The notes beneath the pieces are model-generated. The model had not been told where the DNA came from. It did no database searches and saw only the letters and a program-made list of their open reading frames with translations. Source: an uncultured Collinsella sp. (GTDB lineage Bacteria; Actinomycetota; Coriobacteriia; Coriobacteriales; Coriobacteriaceae). Taken from it: a DNA stretch of 17,184 bases. Shown in pieces: positions 13,618 through 17,184 of the stretch. Position numbers and translations under genes: made by a program. The stretch is from assembly GCA_902470265.1 (NCBI GenBank), contig CABRFW010000008.1:1-17184 (forward strand), written 5' to 3'. The first letter of the stretch is position 1; each line of letters begins with the position of its first letter.

Positions 13618-15039
13618 ATGACCAACCCCATGCAGTTCCCCGACGGCTTTGTGTTTGGCGGCGCCACCGCTGCTTACCAGGTTGAGGGCGAGACCCGCAC
13701 GCACGGCAAGGGCAAAGTGCCCTGGGACGATTTCCTGGCAGCTCAGGGTCGCTTCTCCCCCGATCCCGCAAGCGATTTCTACAACAAGTACCCGGTCGAT
13801 ATCGACCTGTGCCAGCGCTTCGGCATCAACGGTATCCGCGTCTCCATCGCTTGGAGCCGCATCTTCCCCAACGGCACTGGCGAGATTAACCCCGAGGGTG
13901 TTGCCTTCTATCACGAGCTTTTCGCCGTCTGCAACAAAGCTGGCGTTATCCCCTATGTCACGCTCGATCACTTCGATACGCCCGAGGCCTTTTACCAGAA
14001 CGGCGGCGAGGGCTTCCTGACGCGCACGACGATCGACGCCTTTGTCGAGTACGCCAAGTTCTGCTTTGCCGAGTTCACCGAGGTCAAGCACTGGTTTACC
14101 TTTAACGAGATTCCCGCGACCGCCGAGGGCAGCTTTATCGTCGGCAACTGGCCGCACGGCGAGAAGTATCGCCTGGACAAGGCCTTCCAGCTCATGCACA
14201 ACATGATGGTGGCCCACGCCAAGGCTGTCGTTGCCTTCCATGAGGGCGGCTTTGAGGGCGAGATCGGCATTGTCCAGAACCTGGAGCCCAAGTATCCCCT
14301 CGATCCCAACAGCGCTGCCGACTGCGAGGCCGCCCGCATGGCCGACGTCATCAACAACCGCTGGGTGCTCGACGCCACCTTCCGCGGCCACTATGCAGCC
14401 GACACCATGGAGGCTGCGACCAAGCTGGCCCATATCGCCGGCGGCGAGCTCGACGTCCGCGACGAGGACATCGCCGCGCTGACCGCCGCGCTCCCCTACA
14501 ACGATTGCCTGGGCGTCAACACCTACAAGTGCCAGTTCCTGCGTGCCGCCGAGGGCGAAAACGACATCAACCACAATGGCACCGGCGACAAGGGCTCCTC
14601 GCGCTGGTTCCTCAAGGGCGTGGGCGAGTCATGCGTGCGCGAAGGCGTACCCACCACCGATTGGGACTGGATCATCTATCCCGAGGGCCTGTACGACCTG
14701 CTGCTGCGCATTAAGAACGATTACCCCAACTACAAGAAGATCTACATCACCGAGAACGGCATGGGCTATAAGGACGACTTTGAGGACGGCTTTATCGACG
14801 ATGCCCCTCGTATCGACTATATGCGTCAGCATCTCGCGTGGATCCTCAAGGCAATCGACGGCGGCGTAAACGTCGACGGTTACTTTGTGTGGTCGCTGCA
14901 GGACCAGTTCTCCTGGACCAACGGCTACAACAAGCGCTACGGCCTGTTCTACATCGACTTTGAGACCCAGAAGCGCTATCCCAAGGCGAGCGCGTACTGG
15001 TACAAGAACGTCGCGGAGACCGGCCTGCTCATGGCCTAA
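13618..15039 (+). CDS. GH1 6-phospho-beta-galactosidase/glucosidase, module 3
   Basis: A 473-residue GH1 enzyme, expected in the cytoplasm, that cleaves PTS-phosphorylated beta-disaccharides. The acid/base is Glu164 in WFTFNEI and the nucleophile Glu379 in YITENGMG. The phosphate pocket SWTNGYNKRY has Ser432, Lys439 and Tyr441, and Trp433 fits 6-phospho-beta-galactosidases. Of the three enzymes it reads closest to Lactococcus/Staphylococcus LacG, including WDWIIYPEGLYDLLLRIKNDYPNYKKIYI-like stretches (shown only in part, about residues 349-374). ATG 13618 has an AAAGGA site eight bases upstream. It is the last gene of its operon. It shares long identical stretches with the module 1 enzyme, whereas its transporter is closer to module 2. 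Lactose 6-phosphate is the best substrate guess. Confidence 0.9.
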   Translation: MTNPMQFPDGFVFGGATAAYQVEGETRTHGKGKVPWDDFLAAQGRFSPDPASDFYNKYPVDIDLCQRFGINGIRVSIAWSRIFPNGTGEINPEGVAFYHELFAVCNKAGVIPYVTLDHFDTPEAFYQNGGEGFLTRTTIDAFVEYAKFCFAEFTEVKHWFTFNEIPATAEGSFIVGNWPHGEKYRLDKAFQLMHNMMVAHAKAVVAFHEGGFEGEIGIVQNLEPKYPLDPNSAADCEAARMADVINNRWVLDATFRGHYAADTMEAATKLAHIAGGELDVRDEDIAALTAALPYNDCLGVNTYKCQFLRAAEGENDINHNGTGDKGSSRWFLKGVGESCVREGVPTTDWDWIIYPEGLYDLLLRIKNDYPNYKKIYITENGMGYKDDFEDGFIDDAPRIDYMRQHLAWILKAIDGGVNVDGYFVWSLQDQFSWTNGYNKRYGLFYIDFETQKRYPKASAYWYKNVAETGLLMA

Positions 15040-15061
15040 CTTTTGCCGCATACCCCCTATC

Positions 15062-15111
15062 GGCCGCATGCGAATCCCTCCACGGGTTCGCATGCGGCCT
15101 TTTTGTTTTTT
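15062..15111 (+). terminator. Intrinsic terminator after module 3
   Basis: GGCCGCATGCGAA (15062-15074) pairs with TTCGCATGCGGCC (15087-15099). CCC/GGG extends the stem past a one-base bulge, and TTTTTGTTTTTTG follows. It is a strong rho-independent terminator. Confidence 0.88.
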
Positions 15112-15128
15112 GCCGAGCCGCGCGGATC

Positions 15129-15433
15129 GTTTGTCTCGATCTGTAACATCTAGCTGGGATTTTCGGTCCTAATTGTTACAGATTGAGACGAACGCACAGG
15201 CCGGTCCGAATAATCTAAATCTGTAACACCTAGCCCACTTTTGACCATCTACCTGTTACAGATCGAGACAAACGCACAGGTCAATCCGCTCAATCTCGAT
15301 CTGTAACATCTAGCCGAGCTTTTCGGTCCCAGTTGTTACAGATTGAGACAAACGGAATCGGCCAGGCAGAAAATCTAAATCTGTAACATCTAACGAGCAT
15401 TTGATCGCCTAGTTGTTACAGATCGAGACAATC
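15129..15433. repeat. Tandem inverted-repeat cluster 3 (four units, A, B, A, B)
   Basis: The units are 15129-15193 (A), about 15212-15273 (B), 15291-15353 (A) and 15371-15433 (B), at an exact 80-bp period. All four keep 25 bp between TGTAACA and TGTTACA. The linkers between units are also alike: AACGCACAGG follows the first two units, and CCGAA or a similar string precedes the next. It is the longest of the three clusters. No lacI gene follows here, unlike clusters 1 and 2; instead the AlbA_2 region begins. Confidence 0.85.
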
Positions 15434-15501
15434 AGATGGTCAAATCCTCACTTTCCAGGCAGCTACGAAGCGCTCCTCTTTCTTAATTATTATCGGCATC
15501 A

Positions 15502-15553
15502 CGAACACACTTCGGTATCTTTTAATGCCAAAATGATACCGAAAGCGTGTTCG
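15502..15553. repeat. Large imperfect dyad upstream of the AlbA_2 gene
   Basis: CGAACACACTTCGGTATC (15502-15519) is the near-perfect inverse of 15535-15553 (GATACCGAAAGCGTGTTCG), with one mismatch and one extra base. TTTT and AAAA inside the loop can extend pairing. No T-tract follows, so it is not an obvious terminator. It may be a protein-binding or recombination site or the remnant of a small mobile element. Nothing else is seen between 15434 and 15501 or between 15554 and 15642. Confidence 0.6.
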
Positions 15554-15642
15554 AGAATACGGATAATTCCATGCGTTAGCCCAATCAAGCCCCAGGCTTA
15601 CAAACTCCATTATTGTTCAGAATGCCAATGCATTCGCGTTTG

Positions 15643-15753
15643 CGCGTCATTTCGCGTCACTTTGACGCGCATAATGACACGCAAATTTTTTCGTGTCATA
15701 ATTTTGACGCATAAAATGACGTGTAAAATTTTTACGTGTTATTTTTCACGTCA
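15643..15753. promoter_or_regulatory. Array of about nine TGACGCG-like half-sites
   Basis: Seven-base half-sites of the form YRYGTCA or its complement TGACRYR occur at 15643, 15653, 15663, 15675, 15692, 15705, 15717, 15735 and 15747, the last few slightly degenerate. Several form inverted pairs around AT-rich spacers: CGCGTCA/TGACGCG (15653-15669), TGACACG/CGTGTCA (15675-15698) and TGACGTG/CGTGTTA (15717-15741). The array ends 25 bp before the AlbA_2 start and probably overlaps its promoter; TTGACG 15704-15709 and TAAAAT 15724-15729 are possible but tightly spaced hexamers. Autoregulation by the downstream protein is a natural guess, not shown. Confidence 0.6.
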
Positions 15754-15778
15754 AATTGAAGCGAAACGGAGCATCACA

Positions 15779-17035
15779 ATGCAAGAATCCAAAGATCTTG
15801 AATTCAAGGAATGCGTCACCAATTCGTTCCTTAAAACCGTCTCCGCTTATGCAAATGGCACGGGAGGACGCGTTCTATTTGGAATTAACGACGACGGAGA
15901 AGCCGTTGGCCTCGATGACCCCAAGCAGACCTGCCTGGATATCGAAAACAAGATTAACGATTCGATCATCCCCCAGCCCGATTACTCCCTAAAGATCGAC
16001 GAGCCCGATGCAACCGTGGAGCTTACGGTCTTTCCCGGCAGATCGAAGCCTTACCTATACCGCTCGAAGGCATACAAGCGCAATGACACCGCGACCATTC
16101 CAGTTGATACCCTAGGCCTTTCGCGTCTTGTACTCGAGGGTCAAAACCTCTCCTTTGAGCAGCTCCCGGCAAACAAACAAGATTTATCTTTCACCGTTTT
16201 AGAGAATCGTCTAACAGCAAAACTTTCGCTTCAGTCATTCACAACCGATACTCTCAAAACCCTTGGCCTGCTTGATGAAACCGGAACCTACAACAACGCG
16301 GCAGAACTGCTCGCGGACGAGAATGGCTTCCCGGGTATCGACATCGCAGTGTTTGGTGAAACTATCAACCTCATTAAGCAGCGCAAGACTCTTGAACATG
16401 CATCCGTTCTAGCGGAAATTGACGGAGCCCTTGAGCTTTTCGAAGCCCAGTACTGCTACGAAGAGATCCAGGGGATGGAGCGGATCCGCAAGGAGCTCAT
16501 TCCGCTCGAAGCATTCCGCGAGGCCATTACCAATGCAGTCGTTCATAGGACTTGGGATGCGCCCGCACACATCCGCATCTCGATGTTCGACGACCGTGTG
16601 GAAGTCGCTTCGCCCGGCGGCTTGCCGGCAAGCATGACCGTCGATGAATATCTGTCCGACATGCTATCCGTTAGACGCAATCGTATTCTTGCCGAAGTCT
16701 TTTTGCGCCTGGGTCTTATCGAAGCCTTTGGAACGGGCATCATACGAATTCGCGATACCTATAAGGACAGCGTCAGAAAGCCCCGGTTTCAAGTTTCGGA
16801 TAACGCCATTGTGGTAACACTTCCCCTACTCATGGATAACCCGGGGCTCAAAGGCGACGAACTTATCGTATTCGGACTGCTGAGCGGAGTACACCCTCAA
16901 TCGACAAGCGAGCTTGCGGCCAAAGTCACCTTTAGTCGCTCGAAGCTTCTTCGCATCCTCAAAAAACTCGTTGAGACAGGCCTGGCGACAGTTGAAGGCA
17001 CCGGCAGAGGGCAGAAGTATCGCCTGCTACGCTAG
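15779..17035 (+). CDS. Schlafen AlbA_2 / GHKL-ATPase-like putative DNA-binding protein
   Basis: A 418-residue protein of the family often labelled ATP-binding protein or RecG-like transcriptional regulator. The N-terminal AlbA_2 domain (about 1-120) has LEFKE and the glycine-rich YANGTGGRVLFGINDDG (Tyr24-Gly40). The C-terminal half holds a GHKL-like ATPase region with REAITNAVVHR (Asn252), PGGLP (279-283) and a GTGI segment. A winged helix follows at about 360-418 (STSELAAKVTFSRSKLLRIL). The frame is open to 15413, but that extension crosses repeat unit 9, the dyad and the half-site array. ATG 15779 with GGAG eight bases upstream is the credible start. Codons are more A/T-ending than in the PTS genes, which suggests separate ancestry. 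Its cellular role is unknown; gene regulation, or host or mobile-element control, is plausible. Confidence 0.8.
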   Translation: MQESKDLEFKECVTNSFLKTVSAYANGTGGRVLFGINDDGEAVGLDDPKQTCLDIENKINDSIIPQPDYSLKIDEPDATVELTVFPGRSKPYLYRSKAYKRNDTATIPVDTLGLSRLVLEGQNLSFEQLPANKQDLSFTVLENRLTAKLSLQSFTTDTLKTLGLLDETGTYNNAAELLADENGFPGIDIAVFGETINLIKQRKTLEHASVLAEIDGALELFEAQYCYEEIQGMERIRKELIPLEAFREAITNAVVHRTWDAPAHIRISMFDDRVEVASPGGLPASMTVDEYLSDMLSVRRNRILAEVFLRLGLIEAFGTGIIRIRDTYKDSVRKPRFQVSDNAIVVTLPLLMDNPGLKGDELIVFGLLSGVHPQSTSELAAKVTFSRSKLLRILKKLVETGLATVEGTGRGQKYRLLR

Positions 17036-17184
17036 TTAGCAAATGACCTGCGCGTGCTCCTCGATGGCGGCGCGGTCTTCGGCGGAGATGCTCGGCTCGC
17101 ACACTACGGCGTCCAGGCTGTCCAGGCGGCAGAAGGTGTAGAAGTCGCGCTTGCCGATCTTGCTGGAGTCGGCGATCAGATAGC
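17036..17184 (-). CDS. DeoR-family transcriptional regulator, C-terminal end (cut by window edge)
   Basis: The last 48 codons and stop (TAA, 17038-17036) of a minus-strand gene whose start lies beyond the window. The fragment begins YLIADSSKIGKRDFYTFC and continues with LDAVVCEPSISAEDRAAIEEH. That matches the end of the DeoR/GlpR sugar-phosphate-sensing domain, where the ADSSKxGKR motif is typical. The helix-turn-helix is not visible. It converges on the AlbA_2 gene with no bases between the two stop codons. Many DeoR-family members control sugar-phosphate or PTS operons, so a related target to the right is likely but unseen. Confidence 0.8.
   Translation of the reverse strand, partial: YLIADSSKIGKRDFYTFCRLDSLDAVVCEPSISAEDRAAIEEHAQVIC

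Noticed and set aside
13957..13989. Asp in place of His in TLDHFDTP of the module 3 GH1 as a possible catalytic defect
   Set aside because: The conserved GH1 histidine is the following residue, which is present; the changed position varies naturally within the family.
15129..15433. Possible CRISPR array, because of regular 80-bp spacing
   Set aside because: The repeated parts are inverted-repeat units that include the spacer. Spacers fall into two recurring types rather than being unique, and no cas genes are present.
15413..15778. N-terminal extension of the AlbA_2 protein by 122 codons
   Set aside because: It would translate repeat unit 9, the dyad and the half-site array. A good ribosome-binding site and the AlbA_2 domain start point to 15779.

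Overview
The window looks like chromosomal DNA from a high-G+C Gram-positive gut actinobacterium. It fits Coriobacteriia best, and Collinsella is my guess. The guess rests on G/C-ending codon use, lactose-type phosphotransferase (PTS) gene content and protein style; no marker gene proves it.

Layout. The left edge holds the start of a lactose/cellobiose-type PTS IIA gene on the minus strand (1-245). Next come three paralogous sugar-use modules. Each has a LacI-family repressor on the minus strand, a divergent control region, and two plus-strand genes: a membrane IICB sugar transporter and a GH1 6-phospho-beta-galactosidase/glucosidase. Module 1 is lacI (460-1464), IICB (1822-3597), GH1 (3664-5103). 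Module 2 is lacI (5385-6413), GH1 (6764-8206), IICB (8383-10143), so its structural genes are in the opposite order. Module 3 is lacI (10477-11487), IICB (11763-13541), GH1 (13618-15039). To the right are an AT-richer Schlafen AlbA_2/ATPase-like gene (15779-17035) and, convergent and abutting it, the 3' end of a DeoR-family regulator (17036-17184).

How the genes work together. The IIC part carries a beta-galactoside or beta-glucoside across the membrane. The fused IIB cysteine phosphorylates it, and the GH1 enzyme cleaves the phosphorylated disaccharide in the cytoplasm. No transporter in the window carries its own IIA, so the IIA at the left edge may serve all three. The control regions show CG-centred LacI-type operators specific to each module, including copies next to the repressor genes that suggest autoregulation. 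They also share a different element, two roughly 10-bp direct repeats exactly 21 bp apart, found upstream of the IIA gene and of all three structural operons. Each junction inside a structural operon contains a hairpin, and each structural operon ends in a convincing intrinsic terminator.

The most unusual feature is a repeat family found after each structural operon, in clusters of 2, 3 and 4 units. Every unit is an inverted repeat (ATCTGTAACA ... TGTTACAGAT, one or two bases varying) around a spacer of exactly 25 bp. Units recur about every 80 bp and alternate strictly between two spacer types. A second unusual region lies upstream of the AlbA_2 gene: a large imperfect dyad, then a dense array of about nine TGACGCG-like half-sites.
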